From positions 1-34,156 of the forward strand of contig CAJUMM010000026.1 of NCBI GenBank assembly GCA_910586955.1: DNA of 34,156 nt, written 5' to 3'. The notes beneath the pieces were generated by a model. The model worked only from the letters and a program-made list of their open reading frames with translations, made no database searches and was not told the origin of the DNA. This DNA comes from an uncultured Lachnospiraceae bacterium. GTDB taxonomy: Bacteria; Bacillota; Clostridia; Lachnospirales; Lachnospiraceae. Positions 23,876 to 31,711 of the stretch are shown here, in pieces; positions within the stretch are counted from its first letter, which is position 1; each line of letters starts with the position of its first letter. The position numbers were made by a program, and so were the translations under genes.

Positions 23876-25534
23876 TCACCTCCTGCTAAGCATCTCCCGC
23901 AGCACTTCCGTCAGCCGCTCTAAAGTATCCGGAAAGAAAATTCCAAACTGCTCTGCCTTCTCCGTACGGATCCGGATATCCCTGGGACGCTCTTTGAAAG
24001 CCTCCTGCTCTCCCACCAGCCGTTCCGTGGAAATCCCACAGGACTGAAGAAGCCGGAAGACCGTTTCACACATATTAAAATTATTTGCGGAACCGAAGTT
24101 GTAGACACCTCCCGGAAGGGAAAAGGCCTGCTCCAGCTTTTCCGCCACAAGACATACATCCGTAATTCCGCGGAAATCGTAAACGGGATAAACCATGGCC
24201 TGCCCCTGCCTTAAAGACTTTAGAAAGCCCAAAAGAAAATTTCCGTGCTCTTTCATGGAAAGCTGCTCCCTGTCATACATCCAGCACAAGCGCAGGCATA
24301 CGGTATCCGGACAGATGGCCATACAGCGTTCTTCCGCCTCCAGCTTTTGCCGGCCGTATTCCCCCGCAGGCTGAACGGCGTCCTCCTCCCCGTGAGGTCC
24401 CGGTACTTCACTTCCAAAGTAAATCTGATCCGAACTGCAGAAAATCAATTTGCTTCCCATCCTTGCACAGGCAGCAGCCAGATGTTCCGTTCCCTGTACA
24501 TTGATGCTCCGAGATTGAACCGGATACTGCTGGCACCATCCCGTATCCGACACGGCCGCACAGTGAACCACCACCTGGGGACGGTTTTTCTCAAGATAGC
24601 GCTGTACTTTTCCTGCATCCGTCAAATCCAGCTTTTCGTGGGAGGGAGCAAGCACCCGGTAACGATCTCCGTAAGCCCGCACAATACGGCTGCCCAGGAA
24701 GCCCGACGCTCCCGTCACCAGCATCCGCACTTTCTCCGTGTCTTTGCGAATCCATCTTAAAGCAAGCCAGGTCAAGACGGCGCCCACAACTGCGCATCCT
24801 AAATTATAAACCAAATCGGGAATCCCCAGAGCCTCAAACAAGGGATCCATAAATACGGAATAGGCGTTAAAACAAATATGAAGAACAATAGGGGCCAGTA
24901 TGGTTTCATACCGCATGGAGAGATATCCCAGGGCCAGTCCCAGCAGAAACGCATAGGTCCCCTGCACCAGGTTCAAATGGGCTATTCCGAACATAAGGGC
25001 TTGTATCGCATTGATCACCCAGAAGCCCGCCTCCGTACGTTTCAGGTATTCCATCGTCAATCCCCGGAAAAACAGCTCCTCGGCAATGGGCCCGATGATG
25101 GATACCACAATCACCGTAAGCAAGGTAAATTCCGTGATCCCGCTCTCCTCCATCAGCTCCGCATACTCTTCCATCTGGGCAGGATCCAGAAGATTCCAGA
25201 AGCTTAAGACTACCTGGATGACACACTGGAGGCCTGCAGCCAAAGCCAGAATCTTCGCTGCCGTCTTCCAGGAAAAAGATTTAATCCGCCGCATTTCCAC
25301 CTGCCGGTTCTTCCGGAAAGCCAGAAAATAATACCATAGCCCTGAAATCAGTAGACACATGAGATCGATGGCCAGCATTACGCCCATAATCTGATCCGTA
25401 TAAATCTCGCTTGCAGCTTCCGACCCTTGGCTGATAACCATCCCCACTGCAAATAGGACAGAACCGAAAAACTGTATTGCCAGCATAGCCAACAGGGGAA
25501 CAATCCCCATCAAATACCACCCAAACTTTTTCAC
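23876..25534 (-). CDS. Fusion of CPBP intramembrane protease and RmlD-like NAD(P)-binding SDR domain
   Basis: One 552-residue frame joins two unrelated families. Residues 1 to about 265 are a polytopic CPBP/Rce1-type glutamic protease. E152-E153 lie in GPIAEELFFRG, the second motif is FGIAHLNLVQG, and the third is HICFNAYS. Residues about 269-552 are a complete extended SDR of the dTDP-4-dehydrorhamnose-reductase type. They start with the Rossmann motif MLVTGASGFLG and continue with HCAAVSD and EYGRQKLEAE (the YxxxK pair). I chose the GTG at 25534 because GGAGG is 8 nt ahead; the frame opens earlier, at 25615. An internal GTG/ATG at 24730/24724, with GGAG just upstream, could give a separate SDR product. 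The substrate of neither half is known. Confidence 0.85.
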   Translation of the reverse strand: MKKFGWYLMGIVPLLAMLAIQFFGSVLFAVGMVISQGSEAASEIYTDQIMGVMLAIDLMCLLISGLWYYFLAFRKNRQVEMRRIKSFSWKTAAKILALAAGLQCVIQVVLSFWNLLDPAQMEEYAELMEESGITEFTLLTVIVVSIIGPIAEELFFRGLTMEYLKRTEAGFWVINAIQALMFGIAHLNLVQGTYAFLLGLALGYLSMRYETILAPIVLHICFNAYSVFMDPLFEALGIPDLVYNLGCAVVGAVLTWLALRWIRKDTEKVRMLVTGASGFLGSRIVRAYGDRYRVLAPSHEKLDLTDAGKVQRYLEKNRPQVVVHCAAVSDTGWCQQYPVQSRSINVQGTEHLAAACARMGSKLIFCSSDQIYFGSEVPGPHGEEDAVQPAGEYGRQKLEAEERCMAICPDTVCLRLCWMYDREQLSMKEHGNFLLGFLKSLRQGQAMVYPVYDFRGITDVCLVAEKLEQAFSLPGGVYNFGSANNFNMCETVFRLLQSCGISTERLVGEQEAFKERPRDIRIRTEKAEQFGIFFPDTLERLTEVLREMLSRR

Positions 25535-25568
25535 CTTGCGTACCTCCATACATAAATTTTTCTCTATC

Positions 25569-26405
25569 TCAAAGGGATACTCCCAAAAGAATTCCAAAAG
25601 CAACTGCAATTCCATACAGAAGAAGCAGAATCCTGAAATTCTCCTTCATCGGATGATTCGACCGGAACAGCACCGCCAGGCCCACTCCCGCTCCCGCACT
25701 TAAGCCTGCCACCGCAGAGCCAAAGCCTAATCCCCCGGCCAGGTAAAGCTCCGTAATCAGAACCGAGGAAGCGCAGTTGGGAATCAGCCCCAGAAGAGCC
25801 GTCAGGAAAGGCTGGAACAGGGTATCCCTGCCCAGAATCCGGGCCAGCTGCTCCACTCCCAGAAACTTAAGGGCTAGGTTCAAAAGAAAGGTGAAACCCA
25901 AAAGATACACGGCCAGACGCAGGGTATGCTTAAAAGCAGGGAGCCAGATGCCGCTGGTATCACTGCAGCCGCAGCTTTTGCACATATCTTTGATATGTTT
26001 TTCCTCCTTCCGGTTCCGGAAGAAAAAGTCTGCCATATATCCGGCCGTAATTCCCAGCATTACCTTGGCAGCCAGCAAGGGCAAAATCAAGCGGCCGCTT
26101 CCCGGATGCCCAAGAAGAATCAGCACTGCCTCGTCGGAGGTAGAGAGAAACACAGCCAGTAATGTGCCCAGGCTTATAAGCCCTCCGGAATACAGATTGG
26201 CTGCAGCCACGGAAAAGCCGCACTGGGGAATGCAGCCAAAGACGGCGCCTGCCGCCGGGCCGAACCGCCCCACTTTGGAGAGCAGGCGGCCTGTCATACG
26301 GCCGGAATAGTGCTCTATGGCCTCGATTGCCAGAAAAGCAGCTAATAAAAAGGGAAGGGTTCTGGCCGTATCCAGAACCGCATCCAAAAACGCGTCTGAA
26401 ATCAT
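25569..26405 (-). CDS. Putative metal/metalloid exporter (ArsP_2, PF11449-like, 'putative manganese transporter')
   Basis: This 278-residue membrane protein has about eight hydrophobic segments in two similar halves. Each half carries a cysteine in a helix-breaking motif: GCIPQCGFSVAAANLYSGG and LIPNCASSVLITELYLAGG. STSDEAVLILL follows the first. This pattern is that of the 10TM heavy-metal exporter family often labelled arsenic efflux protein or putative manganese transporter. A central loop has CKSCGC, which could hold a metal. The ATG at 26405 follows AAGAGGTG; an upstream extension to 26453 lacks support. The ion exported is not established for this subgroup. Confidence 0.8.
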   Translation of the reverse strand: MISDAFLDAVLDTARTLPFLLAAFLAIEAIEHYSGRMTGRLLSKVGRFGPAAGAVFGCIPQCGFSVAAANLYSGGLISLGTLLAVFLSTSDEAVLILLGHPGSGRLILPLLAAKVMLGITAGYMADFFFRNRKEEKHIKDMCKSCGCSDTSGIWLPAFKHTLRLAVYLLGFTFLLNLALKFLGVEQLARILGRDTLFQPFLTALLGLIPNCASSVLITELYLAGGLGFGSAVAGLSAGAGVGLAVLFRSNHPMKENFRILLLLYGIAVAFGILLGVSL

Positions 26406-26441
26406 GTAACACCTCTTTGTTAAAAAATTGTCGTTTCCCCA

Positions 26442-26469
26442 TTGCATTTCCAAAAAAATCTGTTATAAT
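26442..26469 (+). promoter_or_regulatory. Promoter of the folT riboswitch transcript
   Basis: TTGCAT (26442-26447) and TATAAT (26464-26469) are separated by 16 nt. Transcription would start near 26476, at the 5' edge of the riboswitch. Confidence 0.75.
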
Positions 26470-26475
26470 GGGCCT

Positions 26476-26586
26476 TGGAAGTAAAGTAGGATTCTATGCG
26501 TTAAGTGTTCGGCGGCTGGGGAGTTGCCCCGAAACGAAAAGACGGAGCGTCTGCACGCCCGTCTTACGATATGGGATCCGCACCCG
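26476..26586 (+). ncRNA. Tetrahydrofolate (THF) riboswitch
   Basis: The leader contains the conserved boxes of the THF-I riboswitch in the right order: GCGTTAAGTG (26498-26507), AACGAA (26533-26538) with an AAGACGG/CCGTCTT hairpin after it, then ATCCGCACCC (26576-26585). GGATTCTAT pairs with ATATGGGATCC, counting G-T pairs. The gene downstream encodes a folate-family ECF transporter, the usual partner of this riboswitch. Since no strong terminator follows, control of translation is more likely than attenuation; that last point is inference. Confidence 0.87.
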
Positions 26587-26652
26587 TTGCTGCCGCAGAT
26601 GAGTACATCTCATGTGTGGAGGAACGAAAACACAACAGGAGGTGTATTTTTT

Positions 26653-27237
26653 ATGCAGTTATGTTCAAAAGAAGCATTCCAGCTGCGCAGACAGCTACAG
26701 GAAATGCGCAATATCCACAGTATCTGCCTGGGCGGGCTTTTTGTGGCCGCCTACATTGTTCTTTCCCTTTTCAATATCCGGTTTTCCGAATTTCTGGAAT
26801 TCCGGCTGGCTTTTCTCGCCCTGGCGGCAGCCGCCTTCTACGGCGGTCCCGTGATGGGTATGGCCGTAGGAATCGCAGGGGACGTAATCAGCTATTTTGT
26901 CATGCCCCAGTCCGGCCCCTTCTTTCCGGGCTTTACCTTGACTTATGCGATCTTAGGCTTTCTCTTCGGGCTTTTGCTCTACCGCTCCCGCATCACGCCT
27001 TTTAGGGCCTTTGCGGCCGGGCTGGCGGAATTTTTCATTTCCTGCACCCTGACCACATTCTGGCTTCACCTGATGTACGGCATGGACTGGAAATATCTTT
27101 TAACCATCCGCATTGTGAAAAACCTCATCTCTTTAGGCGTCTACTCCATTCTGCTCTTTGTATTCCTGACCGCCTTTTCCAAGATCCTGGCCTCCGGCCG
27201 GATATCGGGAAAACCTGCCGGACAGGCACCCAGATAA
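26653..27237 (+). CDS. folT: Folate ECF transporter S component (FolT)
   Basis: This is a 194-residue membrane protein with about six helices, the substrate-binding S component of an energy-coupling-factor importer for folate. The sequence RLAFLALAAAAFYGGPVMGMAVGIAGDVISYF and the SGPFFPGFTLTYAILGFLFG stretch match the FolT family (each shorter than the full domain). It would share the ECF energising module (EcfA1/A2/T), which is encoded elsewhere. The ATG at 26653 has AGGAGGTG 9 nt ahead; the long upstream reading frame overlaps the riboswitch and is not coding. The THF riboswitch would reduce import when reduced folate is plentiful. Confidence 0.93.
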   Translation: MQLCSKEAFQLRRQLQEMRNIHSICLGGLFVAAYIVLSLFNIRFSEFLEFRLAFLALAAAAFYGGPVMGMAVGIAGDVISYFVMPQSGPFFPGFTLTYAILGFLFGLLLYRSRITPFRAFAAGLAEFFISCTLTTFWLHLMYGMDWKYLLTIRIVKNLISLGVYSILLFVFLTAFSKILASGRISGKPAGQAPR

Positions 27238-27242
27238 AGCTG

Positions 27243-27893
27243 TTACAGGGAGGCTTCCAGAGCTTTCAGGGTAGAGATGGAAAGGTCGCCTACCACGGCC
27301 AAATCTTCCGCCTGATAGGCATAGGGAAAGTTATCCTCAAAGAGGATCTGGGAGGACGGCGGAAATTCATCGTCCCCTGCCCAGAGGATAAAGCGGACAT
27401 GGAGTCCGTTGATAAATTCAAATTCGTATGCCGCATCTCCCATGGAAATTTTCATAGCTCCCATTTTTTCCATGGCTGCGGCAAAGCGGTTAAGTTTAAA
27501 ACCAAACCCGAATTTTAAACGGGCAAGACAGCGCCCTTCAAACTGCCGGAAATAAACCTCGCCCCAGGGAACCTCCCGATAGGTGAGGTATTTTCCGGTA
27601 CTTTTTACCATCTGCCCGGAAATCAAGAACCGCAGCACAATGATCTTTGCCGCTGCCTGGGAAAGGAGGAGAAAAACCCCCTCCTGCCCTTCTTCCTCCT
27701 TGTGTACGTCAAATTCCGGGAAATCCACCAGATAAGAATACCCCAGCAGCCGGATATGAAACCTTCCTTCCTTGGGATCGTACTCCACACCGCAGCGCTT
27801 TGCCGCCTCCTGTGGGTCTAATTTCCGGTATTCCTCCAGATAATGTTCCAGGGGAATCCGCTCTTTGTTGTCCTTCTCGTAAGGAAATTCCAT
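27243..27893 (-). CDS. DUF3786 domain-containing protein
   Basis: This is a 216-residue cytoplasmic protein with no signal or membrane segment. The C-terminal stretch EFEFINGLHVRFILWAGDDEF, continuing PPSSQILFEDN and AEDLAVVGDL, is the recognisable DUF3786 signature. The function is unknown, but in acetogens and other anaerobes DUF3786 genes often accompany corrinoid proteins and their activators. Here it follows the ASKHA-ferredoxin gene by 17 nt, in the same direction. AAGGAG precedes the ATG. It converges on folT with only 5 nt between stop codons and no clear terminator. Confidence 0.88.
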   Translation of the reverse strand: MEFPYEKDNKERIPLEHYLEEYRKLDPQEAAKRCGVEYDPKEGRFHIRLLGYSYLVDFPEFDVHKEEEGQEGVFLLLSQAAAKIIVLRFLISGQMVKSTGKYLTYREVPWGEVYFRQFEGRCLARLKFGFGFKLNRFAAAMEKMGAMKISMGDAAYEFEFINGLHVRFILWAGDDEFPPSSQILFEDNFPYAYQAEDLAVVGDLSISTLKALEASL

Positions 27894-27910
27894 TCTTTTC
27901 TACTCCTTCC

Positions 27911-29836
27911 CTACTGCTCTACCGACGGAAACAGGGAACTGTCCGTGTGGGGCAGGAAACAGCAGGCCACAAACTCATCCATATAACCCGGTTCCGTGGA
28001 AAGCTCCAGATAAGTCATATTCTGGGCCAGCTCATAGACCTTGCGCTCCGCCTTGGTGGACAGCAGCATGGCATAGGCACCGGACAAGGAAGAATTCCCG
28101 ATATAGTGGTAACATTCCACAGGAATATCCGGGAACATTCCGATGTTGATGGCATTTTTCATATTGATGCCGCTGCCGATTCCTCCCGCCACATATACCT
28201 GCTCAATCATACTGATATCGAAATCCAGAGTCCCAAGCATAGTACGGATGGCGGAGAAAATCGCCCCCTTAGCCCGGATAAAGTTGTCAATATCTACCTC
28301 GGTGATCTCCACATCCTTTACGGATCCGGACTCTTCCTCAAAAGCCAGCACATAGCTGCCCATGCCGTAGGCGTCCCGCTTTACCCTGCGGCCGTCCCGG
28401 ATAAATTTCCCTTTGGGGCTGATAATTTTACAGCGAAACAATTCCGCAATCACATCGATAATACCGGAACCGCACAGGCCGATAGGCTTCTCTCCCGGGG
28501 CCCCGATAATGGTAAAAGAAGGCTCCATGGTATCGGCATCTATGGTGCAGGCCTCAATGGCCCCGTCCGTAGCCCGCATACCGCAGCTGATGTCCCCGCC
28601 CTCAAAGGCCGGCCCTGCGGAACAGGCGCAGCTCATCATAAAGTCAGAATTTCCGAACACCAGCTCCCCGTTGGTTCCCAGGTCAATAAAGAGGGAGAAC
28701 TGAGGCTGGTTCCAGAGCATGCTCACTAAGGTTCCTGCCGTAATGTCCCCGCCCACATAGCTGCCGATATTTGGCGCCATAATAATATGGGCATCAGGAT
28801 GGACTTTTAAGTTAATATCCGAGGCATAGAAGGAATTTGTCTTGAAAAACGCCGGAATATAGGGCTCCATCCGCAGAGGATCCGCATTGATCCCCATCAA
28901 AAGATGGTTCATGGTGGTGTTTCCCGCAATGGCCAGCCGGTAAATATGCCGGGTACTGATGCCTGCCGAACGGCACATCTGCTGGATCATGGGATTTAAC
29001 GTCTCCGCCACAATGGCATCCTGCAGACGGGTCCGGCCCCCCTGCTTGGTAGACTCGATAATCCGGTTGATCACATCCGCACCATAGCGGATCTGTCCGT
29101 TTCCCGTGGAAGCTTTCGCCAGAATCCGCCCGTCCAGCATGTCCACCACCACAGCCGATACGGTGGTCGTTCCGATATCTATAGCCAGGCCTCCTACTAC
29201 CAGATCTTCGTTTTTCCCATTTACGTCATAGACAAATACATGGCGTTTTCCCTGTCCGATGACACACTGAATCTCGAAATTGCTTCCCCTAAGGACATTG
29301 GGGAGTTTGCGCAGGCAGGAATAGGGAATCCGGATATACTGGATGCCGGTCTTCTCCTGGAGGGCCCTTATCACCCGCTCTATATCCGGCATGGTATCCT
29401 CAAGGCTTGGGGGATCCATCTGAATCCGCACTACATGAATATTGTTGTGGAGAGGCAGATCCGCCTCCTCAATCCTCCGCTTTGACTCGTCAAAGATGGC
29501 TACCTCCTCAGGAGAACTTAAATCCGCCACCTTCATGCGGCTCCGGTAGGCAGATGCAATATCCGGCACCAGCACCTCCACATCCCCTGCCACAGAACTT
29601 ACACAGGCCAGGCGCCATCCCTCCTCGTACTCGCTGTCGCTGATATGGCGGGTTTTCTTGGAATCAAGCTTCCCTTTCAGGAATTTCACTTTGCACTTGC
29701 CGCAGGATGCGTTGCCGGAACAAGGCGCATCAATAACCACATTGGATTTCCGGGCAGTCTCCAGCAGGTTCTCTCCCAAAGCCGTAGAGACCGTTACCCG
29801 TTCGCCGTCCTCAAACTGAAATACTACATTTGCCAT
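27911..29836 (-). CDS. ASKHA-domain ferredoxin protein (RACo-like corrinoid-activation family)
   Basis: This is a 641-residue protein. Residues 1 to about 90 form a plant-type 2Fe-2S ferredoxin domain with C39, C45, C48 and a cysteine near 80 (CSGNASCGKCK). The rest is the actin-like ATPase (ASKHA) and DUF4445 part. It has the phosphate-binding loops AIDIGTTTVSAVV, AIAGNTTMNHLL, FIDLGTNGELV, GLCGSGIIDVI and AGGIGSGINM. Characterised relatives (RACo, RamA-like) use ATP to reactivate oxidised cobalt in corrinoid methyl-transfer proteins. The ATG at 29836 has AGGAGG 9 nt ahead; a TTG two codons earlier is less likely. No corrinoid protein or methyltransferase is in the window. Confidence 0.92.
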   Translation of the reverse strand: MANVVFQFEDGERVTVSTALGENLLETARKSNVVIDAPCSGNASCGKCKVKFLKGKLDSKKTRHISDSEYEEGWRLACVSSVAGDVEVLVPDIASAYRSRMKVADLSSPEEVAIFDESKRRIEEADLPLHNNIHVVRIQMDPPSLEDTMPDIERVIRALQEKTGIQYIRIPYSCLRKLPNVLRGSNFEIQCVIGQGKRHVFVYDVNGKNEDLVVGGLAIDIGTTTVSAVVVDMLDGRILAKASTGNGQIRYGADVINRIIESTKQGGRTRLQDAIVAETLNPMIQQMCRSAGISTRHIYRLAIAGNTTMNHLLMGINADPLRMEPYIPAFFKTNSFYASDINLKVHPDAHIIMAPNIGSYVGGDITAGTLVSMLWNQPQFSLFIDLGTNGELVFGNSDFMMSCACSAGPAFEGGDISCGMRATDGAIEACTIDADTMEPSFTIIGAPGEKPIGLCGSGIIDVIAELFRCKIISPKGKFIRDGRRVKRDAYGMGSYVLAFEEESGSVKDVEITEVDIDNFIRAKGAIFSAIRTMLGTLDFDISMIEQVYVAGGIGSGINMKNAINIGMFPDIPVECYHYIGNSSLSGAYAMLLSTKAERKVYELAQNMTYLELSTEPGYMDEFVACCFLPHTDSSLFPSVEQ

Positions 29837-29868
29837 TTCCAATTTCCTCCTGGTATCTCTTTGTTAGA

Positions 29869-29897
29869 ATTATAACATAGCCGCCCGGATTCGTCCA
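29869..29897 (-). promoter_or_regulatory. Promoter of the ASKHA-DUF3786 unit
   Basis: On the minus strand TGGACG (29897-29892) and TATAAT (29874-29869) are separated by 17 nt. The predicted start near 29862 leaves a leader of about 26 nt. The rest of the stretch to 30091 is strongly AT-rich. It should hold the divergent promoter of the secreted-protein gene, for which TATACT near 30048 is a weak -10 candidate. Confidence 0.6.
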
Positions 29898-30091
29898 CGC
29901 ATTTCCGGCTTGTATTCTTCTCCGTTTTTGTCAATTTCATTCTCTTTTTGTTGAATTTTGTTTTTTTATCTGAATTTATAATTTATTTAAAGTAAATTAT
30001 AATATAATATCAATTTATTTTTCATAATTTTGTAATATATTTAGGCTATACTTAGAAAAAGCAAAAAACAAGAGAGAAATGAGGTGTGTCT

Positions 30092-30574
30092 ATGAAAAAG
30101 TTTACCCTGTGGTGCAGTGCCTTTCTTTTAACCGCAGTTCTCTTCCTCCCTCCGGCCATGCCGGACGTAAAAGCAGCCGGAAAGACCGGGAACGCTTTTA
30201 TCTGTGCCTCTCTTTCCCTTCCGGAGAGCCCCAGGACCAGGCTTATCTACAAGGAGCTTCCGGTAGGGGAAAAAATGCTTTTAGACGAAGCCCTCTGTGA
30301 TTTCGTATCGGAGGATGTGGTATATCTGATGGATGCGGGTATAAGCTACACCATCGGGGAATGGGTAGAAAAATCTACGCACACTTATCTCTTTTTTGAA
30401 AAAGAGCTCCCGGAGGGAACCCTTTATACCGCCTGCGGGTACGCCAGGATCCCAAACGGCGGATACGTCTACTTTGAACTCTCCTCCCAGGAAAAGCTCA
30501 CGGAGGAAACCGTAAACTTTCAGGTAAAGCAGGCTTTCGGCGGTACCTGGAGTTTTGAAAGTACAAATTGCTGA
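30092..30574 (+). CDS. Small secreted protein of unknown function
   Basis: This 160-residue protein has a clear Sec signal peptide. Basic MKKF is followed by a hydrophobic core (SAFLLTAVLFLPP) and a likely cleavage after VKA near residue 28. The mature part (about 130 aa) has no membrane segment and an aromatic, beta-like pattern, with three cysteines that could pair. No family was recognised. GAGG lies 7 nt before the ATG at 30092; the frame begins two codons earlier at a GTG. The upstream region is far more AT-rich than the rest of the window. It stands alone, divergent from the ASKHA gene and convergent with the dehydrogenase. Confidence 0.72.
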   Translation: MKKFTLWCSAFLLTAVLFLPPAMPDVKAAGKTGNAFICASLSLPESPRTRLIYKELPVGEKMLLDEALCDFVSEDVVYLMDAGISYTIGEWVEKSTHTYLFFEKELPEGTLYTACGYARIPNGGYVYFELSSQEKLTEETVNFQVKQAFGGTWSFESTNC

Positions 30575-30620
30575 TTCACTTTTTTTTGACAACCTACTTT
30601 TCTTTGGTAGTTTACTTGAT

Positions 30621-30654
30621 CGTCAGAACGCCCGGACAGCCGGGCGTTCTGACG
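30621..30654. terminator. Perfect 15-bp hairpin between convergent genes
   Basis: Arms 30621-30635 and 30640-30654 are perfect reverse complements around ACAG. The hairpin begins directly at the dehydrogenase stop codon and lies 46 nt after the secreted-protein stop. Neither strand has a T-run right after it, so it is either an atypical bidirectional terminator or a 3'-end-protecting structure. Confidence 0.65.
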
Positions 30655-31701
30655 TTATGGTTCCACAATAATTTTCCCGTAATCCTCTTTCTTATCCCGC
30701 ATAATCAAAAGTCCTTCTTCCAGACGCTCTAAAGGGAGCCTGTGGGAAATCATACGCTCCGGCTTTAACTTTCCCGCCGCAATCCGATTAAGCACATAGT
30801 GCCAGTCGTCCTTTGGCGATCCGGTATAGGAAGAGTTCCAGGTCCCCCGGATGGTAAGCTGGCTGCGAAGAATTTTCCAGTAAACATCCCTGGGAAAAGG
30901 CATATCTGAAAAAGGATTTCCAAGAAAGACCACCTGCCCGAAGGGCGCCGCAGCCTCCACTGCCTGAAGACAGGTTTCATTGCGGCCCACGCACTCAAAA
31001 ATCACATCCGCTCCCTGGTCCCCCGTACGTCCCATCAGCCAGCCAACCGCATCCTGCTCTTTCCCATTGCAGTAATCCTCCTCTTTGATTCCCAGGGAAA
31101 GGGCATTGCGCTTCTGGAAATCTTTGTTCCCCACGGCATAAATCTTTTCATATCCGGCTTCTTTCAAAAACATCAGAAGAAACATGCCGATAGTCCCAAG
31201 GCCAATCACTGCAATGGTAGATTCCGTGGAAAGGCTGACCCGGCCCATGGCATGGGCCGCCACTGCCATAGGCTCCAGCATAGCCGCCACATCAAGCCCA
31301 ACCCCTTGGGGCAGTTCCACCAGGTTCCACTCCGGTACCGCCACATACTCCGCAAACCCGCCGTTGCACCGGGAACCCAGATAGTTGTAATTTTTGCACA
31401 TTTCGTAGTGCTCTCTCCCACAGGGTTCACAGCTTCTGCAGGGAATCAAGGGGAAGACCCCCACCCGCTTTCCAACCCAGGAAGGATCAAGTCCTTCTCC
31501 CGCCTCTTCCACCACCCCGGAAAACTCGTGTCCGGGAATCAGCGGATGCCTGTGGGCTCCCGTCTGGTAGATCCGGGGAATGTCCGAACCGCAGATGCCT
31601 GCACATGCCACCCGCACCAAAGCCTGGCCGGCTGGAGGGAACGGCCTCTCTGCCTCTCCCAGGCGGATATCTCCTATATCGTATAGAGTCCATGCTTTCA
31701 T
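30655..31701 (-). CDS. Zinc-dependent medium-chain alcohol/polyol dehydrogenase
   Basis: This 348-residue MDR enzyme oxidises or reduces a (phospho)polyol with NAD(P). Catalytic zinc ligands are C37 (GICGSD) and H58-E59 (PGHEF). The structural zinc site is the cluster CRSCEPCGREHYEMC near residues 88-102. The cofactor-binding motif is IGLGTIGMF. It resembles galactitol-1-phosphate 5-dehydrogenase and TarJ-like ribulose-5-phosphate reductases. Because a TarI/IspD-like cytidylyltransferase lies in the same operon, a pentitol-phosphate role is plausible but unproven. The ATG at 31701 gives a normal N-terminus, but AGGAGG is about 15 nt away; a TTG at 31707 would have better spacing. Confidence 0.88.
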   Translation of the reverse strand: MKAWTLYDIGDIRLGEAERPFPPAGQALVRVACAGICGSDIPRIYQTGAHRHPLIPGHEFSGVVEEAGEGLDPSWVGKRVGVFPLIPCRSCEPCGREHYEMCKNYNYLGSRCNGGFAEYVAVPEWNLVELPQGVGLDVAAMLEPMAVAAHAMGRVSLSTESTIAVIGLGTIGMFLLMFLKEAGYEKIYAVGNKDFQKRNALSLGIKEEDYCNGKEQDAVGWLMGRTGDQGADVIFECVGRNETCLQAVEAAAPFGQVVFLGNPFSDMPFPRDVYWKILRSQLTIRGTWNSSYTGSPKDDWHYVLNRIAAGKLKPERMISHRLPLERLEEGLLIMRDKKEDYGKIIVEP

Positions 31702-31711
31702 TTTCAATCTT

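Noticed and set aside
26524..26652. N-terminal extension of FolT
   Set aside because: It lies within the riboswitch and leader; the ATG at 26653 with AGGAGGTG is the proper start.
27647..28729. Plus-strand open frame of 360 codons opposite the ASKHA gene
   Set aside because: It crosses two real genes on the other strand and has no domain or start site of its own.
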